Under the pieces are notes generated by a model. That model was not told the DNA's origin. It did not search any database and worked only from the letters and a program-made list of their open reading frames with translations. From Larimichthys crocea (lineage: Eukaryota > Chordata > Actinopteri > Sciaenidae): a DNA stretch of 64,000 nucleotides. The DNA is taken from assembly GCF_000972845.2 (NCBI RefSeq), contig NC_040018.1, positions 7,230,761 to 7,294,760 on the forward strand, read 5' to 3'. The position numbers and the translations under genes were made by a program. Position 1 is the first letter of the stretch, and every line of letters starts with the position of its first letter. Of this stretch, positions 47,483 to 58,190 are shown piece after piece.

Positions 47483-47484
<2 letters not shown>
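46196..47484. repeat. 644-bp tandem duplication bounded by GT microsatellites
   Basis: Two units, about 46197-46840 and 46841-47484. Each begins in a (GT)n tract, continues TTGGAAGGTGTTGCGGGGTG and ends GGAGAGACAG before the next GT tract. I see only about four differences (for example AAATTTAATC for AAATTGAATC, TTTCCCTT for TTTCCCCTT, GATCAATTC for GATCAACTC), so identity is about 99%. No coding content. Confidence 0.9.

Positions 47485-47539
<55 letters not shown>
47485..47539. repeat. (GT)n microsatellite
   Basis: About 27 GT units, the third tract of the tandem duplication. Followed at 47680-47705 by an (AC)n tract. Confidence 0.95.
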
Positions 47540-47541
<2 letters not shown>

Positions 47542-47931
47542 AGATATCGTCCAGATGTGATTTTTGATGTTCAAAGGTGTCAGCCTGAGAAGGAAAATAG
47601 TCAGGAGAGGATAAAGGTCACAACACACAAACACACACAGGTTTGTCTGTTAGTTTCCATATACAGTTGAACACACACGCGCACACACACACACACACAC
47701 ACACAGCCGGTTCATATAAAGGTCAGCTGTTGATTTGTGTGTATTCCTTTTTTCTTGTGGGAAATATCTGTCAGGTCTTTAAATGACATCATGTCATCTC
47801 ACACACACACACACACGGTTTATACAGCAATGAAATCCTATTTTTCCGTACCCCTACACAACAACAACAATAAGAAAAATACACAGCACAATAATAGAAA
47901 AATAAGAGTGAAATGGAAATAAATAGAATTT

Positions 47932-49275
47932 CTAAAAATATAGTTTAAAGTGCAGAGCAGTAGCTGAAAGATCAGGTGCTCTGTGCCTCACAGTAACAGT
48001 TAACAGTGTGATTAAATGAGTCTGGGGGAGGGTGGTGAGAGTGCTACTGTTCAAGAGTCTGATGGCCTGATGGTGGCGTTTGAAAGTCTTTTTGTCTTGG
48101 ACTTCACACTCCTGAACAGTGTTGGGCACATTACTTTGAAAAAGTAATTAGTTACCAGTTACTTACCCAAAAAAGTAACTGAGTTAGTAACTGAGTTACT
48201 ACACTATAAAAGTAACTAGTTACCCAGGGAAGTAACTAATGCGTTACTTTTTTAAGTTACAAAATGACAAATAATTTGGAGTAATTTGGAGTAAAGCAAA
48301 CAACAGATACCCATACAGAGGTTTTAATTCATTGCACCTCAACGCAATTACAAGTTTTGACGTGGGCAAAGTCTTTGGTCTTAGACACAGTGTGCATGTA
48401 ACATGTACATTTTTACCTTTTACCTCGACGAGGTTAAAATACTGCCTATACTTCCACCGTGAAAACGCTGTCTTAGACTCAGCCTCGGGACTCGCCATCT
48501 CATCTGACATGCTGTGTGTGTGTGTGTTGGTTTGTGTGTATACCCGCCCACCGGGTGTCTCTGGTTGGCTCAACATGAAATCTCTGCTTTAGCCAATCGT
48601 CATTACGTATCCCGCCCTTACCAAAGGGAGAAAAAAAGCATGCCTGTATGCGAGTTGAGTGAGGTGCCAGTTTCAAAACGAGTAGGTTGGTTCAGTAACG
48701 CGCAGTAACGGCGTGTTGGTACCGGTAACGGCGTTACAACGATAGATAAAGTAACTCGTTAGATTACCCGTTACTGAAAAAACTAACGCCATTAGTAACG
48801 GCGTTTATTTCAACGCCGTTTTTCCCATCACTGCTCCTGAAGCGCCTCCCTGCTGGCAGAAGTGTGAACAGACTGTGTTGTGGGTGTGTATTGTCCTGTA
48901 TGATGTTATGGGCCCTCCTGCTGACCCTGGTGGTGTAGATGTCCTGCAGTGATGGGAAGGCTGCTCCAGAGATGAACTGTGCAGTTTTTATCACACACTG
49001 GAGAGCCTTCCTGTCCTGAGCGGTGCAGCTGCTGATGCTCAGCCTTCCGTGGGTCCGTTCTCCTCAGAGCAGAGCACCTCTGCTTGTGGCACAGAGAGCG
49101 GTGTGTCCAGTATTCCCTCAGTGGCCAGAGTCCCTCCCGGTGATAAGGGCCTCAAAGCGAGTGTAGAACTCGTTGAGCTCATCTGGCAGCGTGGCTCTGC
49201 TGGTTGTGGCCCCCAAACTCTTCTGCTTGTAGTCTGCGACGTGTCGCTGCCAGAAGAGATGTCAAACGACAGCAA
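47932..49275 (-). mobile_element. Rex1-like LINE remnant, internally deleted and split by a hAT element
   Basis: On the minus strand the order is: ATTSRATLPDELNEFYTRFE (pre-RT linker, about 49230-49140), an abrupt loss of the whole RT core near 49030, then DRKALQCVIKTAQFISGAAF, IYTTRVSRRAHNII and HSLFTLLPAGRRFRS (about 49020-48845). After the hAT insert come VQDKKTFKRHHQAIRLLNS and about 35 more codons to a stop. These blocks match the C-terminal region of Rex1/Babar-type LINEs (LLPSGRRYRS...RxxxSFFPQAIxLLN). Several frameshifts; not functional. Confidence 0.8.
48117..48833. mobile_element. non-autonomous hAT element (717 bp) inside the LINE
   Basis: Ends CAGTGTTGGGCACATTAC and GTTTTTCCCATCACTG, flanked by a perfect 8-bp duplication CTCCTGAA (48109-48116 and 48834-48841). 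Interior rich in GTAACT/AGTTAC words near both ends, a known style of teleost hAT. Inserted between two adjacent codon blocks of the Rex1-like LINE, so it is younger than that LINE. Confidence 0.92.
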
Positions 49276-49309
49276 CGAATGTAAATACTCACAAACAAGT
49301 GTGTATTAA

Positions 49310-50090
49310 TCCATGTGTGATTGCCATTTCACCATAGGCTGCAAGGTTCTATGCCACAGAGTGTTTTGACTCATGTCCATAAACGCTGAAAACACTTGGA
49401 CAATGATTTCTTTAAATATTAATAACTTCCAGGGTCATAAAAGGTGATCCAAACTTACTCCTACATCTCAGCCCGGTCCATTACCAACGTGGTGCTCTAC
49501 CTCATTGCGTTTATAACATGGTCAGCTCTTGTAGCAGTGTGCTGATGCACACCTTTTTCTGTGTCTATGTGCGCTCACAAACTGCCCCACAGCGTTACAT
49601 CACCTGTCCAAAAAACTGCAGCAAACTGTATCCCAAAGACCTGGAAACAGAAAATCAGCAGCTGGAAACATCTTAGCTTCATGCACTCTTAAACATAAAC
49701 AATGACTTTACAAAGAATTATTATCAGAACAGAAATTAACATTAACAATAAACTATAGAGTAGGCCATTGCTGTAGTTTGACATACTGACCTGCAGGGAC
49801 TCAAAGCTTTTCTGATACTTTGTTGTTTTCATGTGCAGAGCCACCAAAACCTCACTGACTGCGACCTACGACTGATAATATTACTCTGCCGGAGTCATGT
49901 CATCTGTCATCTCTTGCATTCACACTCATTATACCAATGCAACACAGTTCATCTGACACTGATGTAAAGACGCTCAACACTTTTGTCAGCGTGGGCGAGA
50001 AGGCTTTGAACTGTTGCTGGGTGTGTGTTGTTGTGAAGGCTGCTGGCTTGTCAGGGAATAGACTGTGAAAGCTCTATTGATTCAGTGGCA

Positions 50091-50153
<63 letters not shown>

Positions 50154-51770
50154 CAAACACACACGAACAGGAAGAGCCAAAACAGGATCAATGATGGTGC
50201 ATCAGTGAATCGATGTCATGCCCTTGTTACGATTTACATCTTGCTCTGACAAGATGCCTCCTGTGTGTGCATATGTGTGTGTGTTTGTTGAAACACATGG
50301 ACTCAGTTTAGTTGATTTCCAGTTTTTTCAGAATTCATAGTTTTTGTATTATTTCTATTATTTTTACGACTGCATTAGGGTGAATAGAGGTGTGTCAGAA
50401 TGCAGTTTGTTCCAGTAAATGTTCATTTTCTTGAACATCATTAGAGTTAAATGATCAGTTAGTTCCTCGTCTCTTCCTCTTCTTCCTGTCTGTGATCAAA
50501 TGTTCTGTCAAGTTTCGTTTCTACGATCTGGACTAAACACAAGTGCTCATGTAACCTACAGGGGAGTTTGATTTCTGTTTGCATGGAAGTCAAATTCAAT
50601 CAAACTGAAATGTTCTACTTTTGTGTTTTGCACAGCCTTCCCTTTCGTGTTTGAACATGCATAATTATTGTCAAAATGAGTCAAAACATAAACAGGTCCA
50701 AGAATCAAAGTTAGATTCAATGAATGGAAAGTAGAAATATTGGAAAGTAAAATTATTATTGGCTGGATTGTCCTGGTGAAATTATTGTTTATGTGATCAA
50801 ATAATGTATAAAGTAACATATGTAAGCATAATATGGAAAGACGACTTTTTTCTCCTTCAGTCATGATGATGTTGATCCAGTCTTTCAAAGTTAGTCTTAG
50901 TTATTATGGCTCTTTTATGCCAATACTGAAGCTCATTGGTTTCATTTCAGTAGATTTAATAGCACATTATCAAACCTGAGTGATGATAGCATAGCTGGTG
51001 GATCGTTGAGTTTTGTATGGGACACATGACCTGAAACAGGAATACTATAATAATATACTATATATAATATAATATGAGATGCAGTGGTCGAGTTAGATCA
51101 GCTCATAAAATCTCTGAATGGTTTTGTCTCATAAAACAACCCTGCAAGATTTTTCATCAGGTGTGTTTCATCATTGTATCACTGCAGTCATTCATTTAAT
51201 CATTCATTAGAATGGGAGCTGTGGTTTAAATGAAATTATGAACTGTTGGTGAATGTTTTAGCTGGCCTCTGTGACTGTTTAATGGACTGATAGGAAAGCA
51301 GAGATAGAGAATTTACTGAGCTAATAAACATTATATCTGTGTGTTAGCCCAACCATAAAATGAAACAGTTAGCTGTTTTCTGCCTGGTACACGCTGGTAT
51401 CAGTGCTTTATAAGGATGGTCAAGTGTAAACTGGGGATGCAGAGTCACTGCAGGGCGGCATGAACGACCAGGCGAAAAATAAAGTGGCCATCATGCTGAC
51501 CATTTCATTAAAGTTCAGCATGGGTCCTTTTTTTTTAGGTGCTTCCTTATCATTGAGTATTATTGAGAACTGTGGGTGAGGTTTAAACTTTTTCTGCACC
51601 TGAAGGCAGCATAACAGAAAAAGGTTTGAGAAGCACAAATCATTTTCTCATCACGTCACTTGTCTTACATGTTTTATTACATCTTCTGAAGTTTTGGTTC
51701 AGCTACATTGTTAGTTGTTGAGTGAATTCAGTTCAATTCAATATTTTTTTTAGATTGGATTGGATAAAGG
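49310..51770. other. unique sequence, nothing recognised
   Basis: Holds a (CA)n tract at 50092-50150 and no supported gene. The 110-codon minus frame at 50556-50888 has no known domain. Confidence 0.5.
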
Positions 51771-51773
51771 CTT

Positions 51774-52660
51774 TATTAGGGCCCGAGCACAGCGAGGCCC
51801 TATTGTATTTCGAACGCTGAACGACGTTGAAGAGTAAATCGCATTTTCCACAGCCCATATCCCCCCCAAAATTCACGAAAATTTGCCTACCCCCCCAATG
51901 TCAGGCGTAAAATTACGTATTTTGGAGGTCTCACACATGCACGCGCGCATACGCCTCCACAGCGCCACCTAGGTGCGCGTTTTTGCCGGTGCCCCTCGCC
52001 ACGGTTTCGCCCACGTGCACGAAACTCGGTGGGAGTATGTAACATGCCCAGACGCACAAAAAAGTCTCTTGGTGCCCCGGGCGACAGTGAAGCGTACGGC
52101 GTCCAATTTTGCTCAGATTTGGCCTTTTCCCGTTTTTGCCTCATTTCCAGGGGTCGCATTTGAACGAACTCCTCCTAGGGATTTCATCCGATGTGCTTGA
52201 AACTTGCCGTGTGTGTTCTCAAGGCGTCCACAATGAAAAGTTATCAAAATCACAACTTTTTATCAGAGGGCGTGGCCGTGACGGAGCGTCAAACTCCACG
52301 CTGCTGATTTTTCCACAAAAAAACAAGACTCCATTCACTTTTTCGCTGATTTTCGGGAAAACGTGTGCGGCTATCATATACTTTGTCCCAGCTGTCTGAA
52401 ACTTCTTGGGCTTGTTAAGAGCAGTATTATGCACAATTCGGCTGCATAATTAATGAGGGGACGGAGCAAAAGCTCTCTATAGCGCCCCCTTGAATTATTC
52501 TTCGGGACAGCCCTGCCACAGTTTTGGACACAGAATTATGAAACTCTTGTGGTTACTAAGACCGATATTATAAAGAACGATATTATGCACATTTCGACGT
52601 GCACACATTTCAACGTGCGCATATCTGCGAGGGCCCGACCATCGCTGCTTGCAGCTTTAA
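51774..52660 (+). mobile_element. 'GGGCCCGAGC' teleost dispersed element (about 880 bp)
   Basis: Starts TTTATTAGGGCCCGAGCAC and ends GAGGGCCCGACC...GCTTGCAGCTTTAAT. GGGCCCGA occurs close to both ends in the same orientation. The interior contains GAGGCCCTATTGTATTTC, ACAGCGCCACCTAGGTG, CTCTATAGCGCCCCCTTGAA and TTCTTCGGGACAGCCCTGCC, words I recognise from a high-copy teleost repeat without known coding capacity. The transposon class is unclear. Confidence 0.7.
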
Positions 52661-52707
52661 TTTGTCATTGTAACAGTACAACGAAACTGCAACACCAGTC
52701 TGTCCAT

Positions 52708-52797
52708 ACATATAATACATATAATATGACATGGGGTGAAAAAAAGAAAAAAACATATAATACATATAATATGACATGGGGTGAAAAAAAGAAAAAA
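52708..52797. repeat. 45-bp unit in tandem duplicate
   Basis: Two consecutive copies (52708-52752 and 52753-52797) of ACATATAATACATATAATAT, GACATGGGGTG and a run of A and G. Purine-rich sequence follows to about 52835. Confidence 0.85.
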
Positions 52798-53004
52798 GGG
52801 ATACAACATGGGGAGAGGGGAGGAGAAAAAAAGAACAATCCCCAGCCTGTGCTCCTTGACAGGAGTACACTCTGGGAGCAGGACAAAAACACCTCAGCAA
52901 TTATAGCTCATATACAGTACACTCTACAACATGAGACACATCACAGAAGCTGAATAATCACAATATTAGTCCGAAAGTTCACAGTACTCAACAAAAAGTG
53001 AAGA

Positions 53005-53234
53005 TCCAGATAGCATTCAATTAAATCAACATTGCTCAACTTGAATAGATAGAACAGACAGTGACAGATAGACTAAAACAAACATTAAATCAATGTTAGT
53101 TCAACTTAAAATCAGTCACTGTTTTATCACTGAACCAACATTGAAATAACATTAATTAAACCAATCCCCAGATAGTAGACAAACATTGAATCAACATTGA
53201 ATTGACATTGAATCAATGTCGTCATGCTATCTGG
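53005..53234. mobile_element. MITE with CCAGATAGCA inverted ends
   Basis: Left end CCAGATAGCA and right end TGCTATCTGG are exact complements. The interior repeats CATTGAATCAACATTG-type words in both orientations. About 230 bp, no coding capacity. A dispersed element seen in many fish genomes; superfamily not assigned. Confidence 0.65.
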
Positions 53235-53239
53235 GAAGG

Positions 53240-53721
53240 TTTGTAGTCCTCCAGCAGAGAGCTTAGTTATTCAGCGTGAACACACTGATGTCTTGTTCAT
53301 GTTGTGATTCATGAACGCAGTATTTATTTAAGGTGGTTCAGTTGTACACAGCCGTTTCATATTAGCTCTAAATGTGCTCTGAGGACTGTGACAGAGCTTC
53401 TTGTTGTATTGACACACGTGTTCTGATTATTGACATCTGTGCATGTGTTTGCATGACTGTGTGCTCTTCCGCTTAGTCAGATTCTGTGTGTTTGTTTTAT
53501 GTTTAATACTCATTTGTGGCCTGAGCAACTTAGCTAAACTAACATTGCCATCATGATAAGCCTGCTTGTGTGTGTGTGTGTGTGTGTGTGTGTGCTTGTG
53601 TGTGTATTAATGATCCCGTTATTAAAGTTTAATGTCTCTGTTCCACTGTTGTCAGGGAGATTTAACACTGATCCCAATGGGAAATGTCTGCCCCACTGCT
53701 CATAGATGGCAAACGCACACT

Positions 53722-53766
<45 letters not shown>

Positions 53767-55805
53767 TCATTAGTTTGCACATGTGTGTCTGCCTGCACAG
53801 GATGCTAAAATGGTCGTAAAAGTCTTGTGACCACATGTACACCAGTTCCATTACCGCATGTGAGTCAATGAGGCGTCCTTGCTCTCAGGATGGGGAGTGT
53901 GTGTGTCTCTGTGTGTGTTTCAGGTGTACTTCACGCATGACTTCCTCCAGCATGAGGTCAAGCACACTGTCACCTCGTCATCCCCATGGCTCTTTGTGCC
54001 TGGGACTCAGCAGCGAGGATCTGTTCCAAGTTCAGTTTCACAGTAGACAATTTTATGACATGACTGAGAATATAGGGATGACCTGATGTTACCCTTTTTT
54101 CAAATTTTTGATTTTTAATTATTTGTATTAATCTGTTATTCATTTAACAGTATGTTCAGATTTTCTGAAGTCTATCTTAAAAGTTAAATGTGTCTCTATT
54201 TACATAACTCTGTTTTTATTAGTGTTTAATCACCTGAATCATTATGTTTGTCTTTGTACATTAGAATAAATCATTCATATCTACAGACACCATATGGTCT
54301 GCCATATTGCACCGCCATGTTTCTACAGCAGCCCAGAACAGACAGACTAAACACTGGCTCTAAATGGGGCGTTTCCAGCTTTAACACTGCAGTTTCTCTT
54401 ACAGGCTGGGAAGGAGAGATCGAGTTGCAATCACTACTACCACCACTAGATGCCACCAATCCTACACACTGGTCCTTTAATATATAATTTACATGCCAGA
54501 GAATGGACTCCTGTCCATACCTGTCATGAAGTGAACCCAGTCCATTTTTTTTTTTTTGGGTCACTTGCATGTTTGAGCTTCACTGTGCAGAATGATGTTT
54601 GTGTGAATGGATCTGCTCAAGAGGAGAAGTTTCTCTGTGCTCACCTTAAATCTCAACTCAACACGACTACATAGCAGCAGAACTTACTGACGTCTAATCA
54701 TCTAGATGACTAGTTTAGAGGCGGATAGTGGTCCAGTGTGCGACTTGACGTCACAGGTGTAATGTAAAGAAACCACTCAGTAAATTGGGTGTTAAGTGTT
54801 CAACATTTAAAATGAACTATGGACTAAGTATTTTCATCTAGTTTTATTATAGTTAATTTGACCTTTTGTTGTGGAAAAACCATATCAGACCAGATATCAA
54901 GCTGTCTTTTAATGGTTTTGCACCTCCACTCTGTTCTGTATTTTGAAGAGAACGTGGAGATAATTTTCCCTGGAATGTTGAACAATATCGCAGCCACACT
55001 GACAGCATTCAGCTGGCTACATACTTGTAAGTGTGCTATCTGTTCAGGTAGCGTACAGTAGTCTGATAATCAGACTGAATCACTTGATGTTAGCCAGACT
55101 GTTGGTTTGTTTTACGAGGTTAGATAAGATGAGGCTCTGCCATGAAAGTCTTCTTTCATCTCTTTGTCAGTTCAAGATTTATTGTTCAGGAAGCAGCAGA
55201 CCTTTTAGGAGGGTTCAATGTTGTCCTTGCAGAAACAGGTGTAGTGTGTTCGCTGTAGCGTCTTTCAGTTCATCGTTTTAGTTCAGTCTCTCATTAACCT
55301 TGTTCACCAGTGCAGCAGACAGCTGTTCTCAGCTGGATTCTACGTACTCTGCAGCAAACAGCAGACAGACAAAGTGGTGAAAGCTGCACAACGTTCCCAT
55401 GAGCTGGTGAAGATCAAAGCAGAACCAAAGGCAGAGTGAATATTAGATTTACATTCATCAGGTCCACACAAACATGACTCTGAATGAATTCTAATGTTGC
55501 TGTTGCCTTGGACGACAATTCAGAGATCTGGAACCAGGCTAGGAGCACAGTGAGATCTGAGCGACACCTCACACAGATAGTCATTTGACTGTTGTTTAAC
55601 AAATATGGAAGTGAAGGCGAGTGCAGATACTGGATGCATGTTTGCATAAAGGTGTTCATAGTGTAACCTCGAACCTCCAGAGGAATCGCTGAAAGGAAAA
55701 GATGAAAACATCAGAGTGTTTGAAATGGAAATCAGCTAGACAGAAGCAGGGAACAAACACGATGGGTGAGGCTCTGATAAGCTCAGAGGTTAAACTGAAA
55801 ACCTT

Positions 55806-55847
<42 letters not shown>

Positions 55848-56077
55848 TACACAAGTTCACATTTGTGCTCATTCACTTCAGTATAAAACAATATGAGCAG
55901 ACGTACAGTATACTGTAAATTACGGAGACGTCACGAGCAGCCATCTTCCATAGCTGCCCTCAATAATGTGTGTCTGCCATCAGCATGAATAATGAACAAT
56001 CATTTTGTGCTCCTCCATCTCAATGGAATAATATAGATATATTATATATATATATAAGCTCATATATATATCCATTT
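53240..56077. other. intronic, nothing recognised
   Basis: GT/CA microsatellites at 53569-53594, 53723-53762 and 55809-55842. No supported exon. Probably part of the intron before the dok coding exon. Confidence 0.5.
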
Positions 56078-56118
56078 CTGTCTCCCTCTCTCTCTCTCTC
56101 TGTCTGTATATTTCTTAG
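56078..56118 (+). promoter_or_regulatory. 3' splice site of the dok start-codon exon
   Basis: A long pyrimidine run (CTCCCTCTCTCTCTCTCTC and onward) ends TTTCTTAG at 56118. It is one of the best acceptor-like sites in the window and sits 367 bp before the dok ATG. Supports an upstream non-coding exon. Confidence 0.6.
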
Positions 56119-56485
56119 AGATGCCAACCGGGGAGATGAGGGAAGACCTGCCTGATAAAGAGTGAATGAAAAAAGGACAAAGTACAGGAAAGCGCACAAA
56201 AAGAGCAAGAGACAAACAAATCGGACAAAGAAGAAAGCGAAACAGAAGGAGGAGAAATGGGAAGGTTGTGGATGTGAGGAGCTCCATGAAAGAGGAGCAA
56301 CTCGGATAGAAACAGGAAGTGTTACAGGGAGGAAAAAGCACACTGTCCTGCAAAAGGTTGAAAGTGAAAGAGAGGAAGCCACACAGGACAAAGAAGCTGG
56401 GAGCTTTAGAACGGCAGGAACGGAAAGCCAGGGAGTGAAGAAACATCTGGATGGTCTCCACGGGGACGGTGCCGCCCCTCAGAAG
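56119..56485 (+). other. dok 5' UTR within the start-codon exon
   Basis: Purine-rich, A-heavy leader between the acceptor and the ATG. It contains two upstream open frames: 56121-56165 (14 codons plus stop) and 56166-56309 (47 codons plus stop, very Arg/Lys-rich). The frame of the dok ATG is open upstream to about 56162 but has no in-frame ATG, so the main start is 56486. Upstream AUGs would be expected to lower translation of the main frame. Confidence 0.6.
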
Positions 56486-56551
56486 ATGGCCTCCAACTTC
56501 AATGACATCGTCAAGCAGGGCTACGTACGCATGCGCAGCCGCAAGCTGGGG
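56486..56551 (+). CDS. dok5: docking protein DOK5/DOK6, first coding exon (22 codons)
   Basis: Encodes MASNFNDIVKQGYV...RSRKLG, the start of the N-terminal PH domain of the DOK4/5/6 adaptor subfamily, then a consensus donor GTGAGT at 56552 with the codon complete (phase 0). DOK4-6 are membrane-recruited adaptors with PH and PTB domains that bind phosphorylated receptor tyrosine kinases such as RET and Trk and feed MAPK signalling, mainly in neurons. The Arg at residue 15 favours dok5, while Lys at residue 20 is also seen in dok6 and dok4, so the paralogue is not settled. The next exon (expected to begin with an I-Y/F-x-R-C-W-L-V-F-like stretch) was not found before 64000. The intron holds Tc1, hAT and SINE insertions. 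Confidence 0.8.
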
Positions 56552-56556
56552 GTGAG

Positions 56557-56584
56557 TGTATGTGTGTGTGTGTGTGTGTGTGTG
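56557..56584. repeat. (GT)n microsatellite just inside the intron
   Basis: Starts within a few bases of the splice donor (GTGAGTGTATGTGTG...). Length variation here could alter the context of the donor. Confidence 0.85.
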
Positions 56585-56701
56585 TCCACTAATGTTTTAT
56601 CACATCCAAGGGTCAATCTTATCTTCACACTGAGAACAACAACAACATCATGTGTAATTGCTTGTAGGTAGAGAGACTGTTGCAGTAACCAGTATGAACA
56701 G

Positions 56702-57284
56702 TATTACTTCTTCTTCTTCTGCCATTCCTTGCTTGTATTGCTGGAATACTTTAGAGCAGTGATTCTCAACTGGTGGGTCGCGACCCAAAAGTGGGTCGCG
56801 GGCCCGTTCTCAGTGGGTCGCGGGCCTTTGCCTGGGAAAAAAATGTTAAGAACAAAATCCTGTGCTTTTATTTTGAAGTGGATTTTTTATGCCGCGGAGT
56901 GCCGTCTATTCACAATCGCCACAGTAGGTGGCGATAAAGCCTTGTAATGTTAATAGACACCCACCAAACTGCACCATCTTTTCATTAAATAAATTTGAGA
57001 AGTTGAAAATTTTCCTCAATTTGGTCACGGCTTGTCCTTTAGGGGTGATGGTGGGTCCCGAAGCCAGACCAGTTGAGAACCACTGCTTTAGAGCATTATC
57101 ATGTTGCATGATCCATGTTCTGCCAAGCTTTAACTTCATGAATGGCTTCAGGTTATGTTCCAGGATTTTACAGTATTCCTCAGAATTCATGATTCTCTGG
57201 ATCTTAACATTCCCACCACCATGCTTCACTGTTGAGCAGGAGGTTCTTTTGGTTGATGCAGTGTTGACTTTTTGCCAAACATGA
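56702..57284 (-). pseudogene. Tc1-like transposase fragment split by a hAT element
   Basis: On the minus strand the frame 57229-57094 reads KHGGGNVKIQRIMNSEEYCK, then LKPFMKLKLGRTWIMQHDNA. It resumes after the hAT insert as LKYSSNTSKEWQKKKK-stop. This matches the Tc1/mariner catalytic-domain stretch VKHGGGSVMVWG...LGRTFIFQQDNDPKHTSKxTKEWLKKKK, including the second catalytic Asp context (QHDNA for QQDND). Upstream codons are frameshifted and both ends are missing. Non-functional. Confidence 0.85.
56757..57085. mobile_element. non-autonomous hAT element (329 bp), copy 1
   Basis: Ends CAGTGATTCTCAACTGGT and ACCAGTTGAGAACCACTG, flanked by a perfect 8-bp duplication CTTTAGAG (56749-56756 and 57086-57093). 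Contains GTGGGTCGCGGGCC words near the left end. Inserted into the Tc1-like transposase, about 200 bp downstream of the dok donor. Confidence 0.93.
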
Positions 57285-57289
57285 CAGTT

Positions 57290-58085
57290 TTGGTTGTGAC
57301 CAAGCAGTTAAAATTTTGGACTTCCAAAAAAAATTGTTTAAGTTAAATGGAAAATGAGTTTATAGTTCAAACCATTTGATAAATATAACCATTTAATTTA
57401 ATTTGTTTATTATTTCCATGATGGCAGGTGAGGCTCCTGACCGCACATCACTGCTGAATGTGTCCACTAGAACCTTTAAAATGAGTAGATTTGTATTAGA
57501 AGCAGGAAGATTTGTATGAAGAAAGATTTGTATGCTAAGCATGCTGTTCAATGACCTTCACATGTATTTAGTTTGACCTCTCCACCGTACTGTATGTTCT
57601 GTGTACATTTCTGCCTCTGGCTCTGAGCTGTGTAAACTGCACGGGGAATGTTAATTTGAGTGAGCGTGTTCACATTCAGATGGCGTAGGCAGTGCAGTTC
57701 AACTTTGCATGACTCATATTATGAAAATGAACACAAATCAATTTGAGCCAGGTTCTGTTCACCAGCTCCCTTCAAATAATGCTCTCCTCTGCTATCACTG
57801 CTCACACAGCCGAGTGAACGGCGCTGTTTAGCTCTCTGAGGGGAATGATGAAATTCCCATTCCAGCATGAACTCAGTGCTCAGGATATTACAAAAATAAA
57901 GTTTCGTATGGAAAAATGTGACCTGTGGGAAATAATGTTCTTGCTTTCTGGTACTTGAGTAGTGAAATATTTGAACTAGAACTAGAACTATGCTGGTTTG
58001 TGATGAACTTTGAGATTCAAGTTCACCAGAGGTGACTAAGTCCTAATTTTTAGTTTTGTAAGTTTTCACTTATATTGTAAAATAT
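57290..58085. other. intronic, nothing recognised
   Basis: No exon, RNA gene or repeat recognised. Confidence 0.5.
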
Positions 58086-58087
58086 GA

Positions 58088-58190
58088 GGCAGCACGGTGG
58101 TGCAGTGGTTGGCACTGTCAGCTGGGATAGGCTCCAGCCCCCTGTGACCCTGATAAGGACAAGTGGTTACCAAAATTAGATGGATGGGTA
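58088..58190 (+). repeat. 'GGCAGCACGGTGGTGCAGTGG' repeat, internally deleted
   Basis: The head GCAGCACGGTGGTGCAGTGG joins directly to the end block CAGCTGGGATAGGCTCCAGC and a GATGGATGGG-like tail, missing the ~200 bp middle seen at 26428-26680. Confidence 0.75.

Noticed and set aside
51887..52399. Frames of 75-96 codons in the GC-rich repeat
   Set aside because: They overlap on both strands inside a dispersed non-coding repeat and share no known domain.
53924..54050. Possible exon after GTGTGTTTCAG (VYFTHDFLQHEVKH...)
   Set aside because: Open for about 39 codons after an acceptor-like AG, but it ends in a stop, has no matching donor and no recognised domain.
56162..56485. 108-residue N-terminal extension of the dok frame
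   Set aside because: The frame is open but contains no ATG before 56486; it starts only at a GTG, which is not a normal eukaryotic start.
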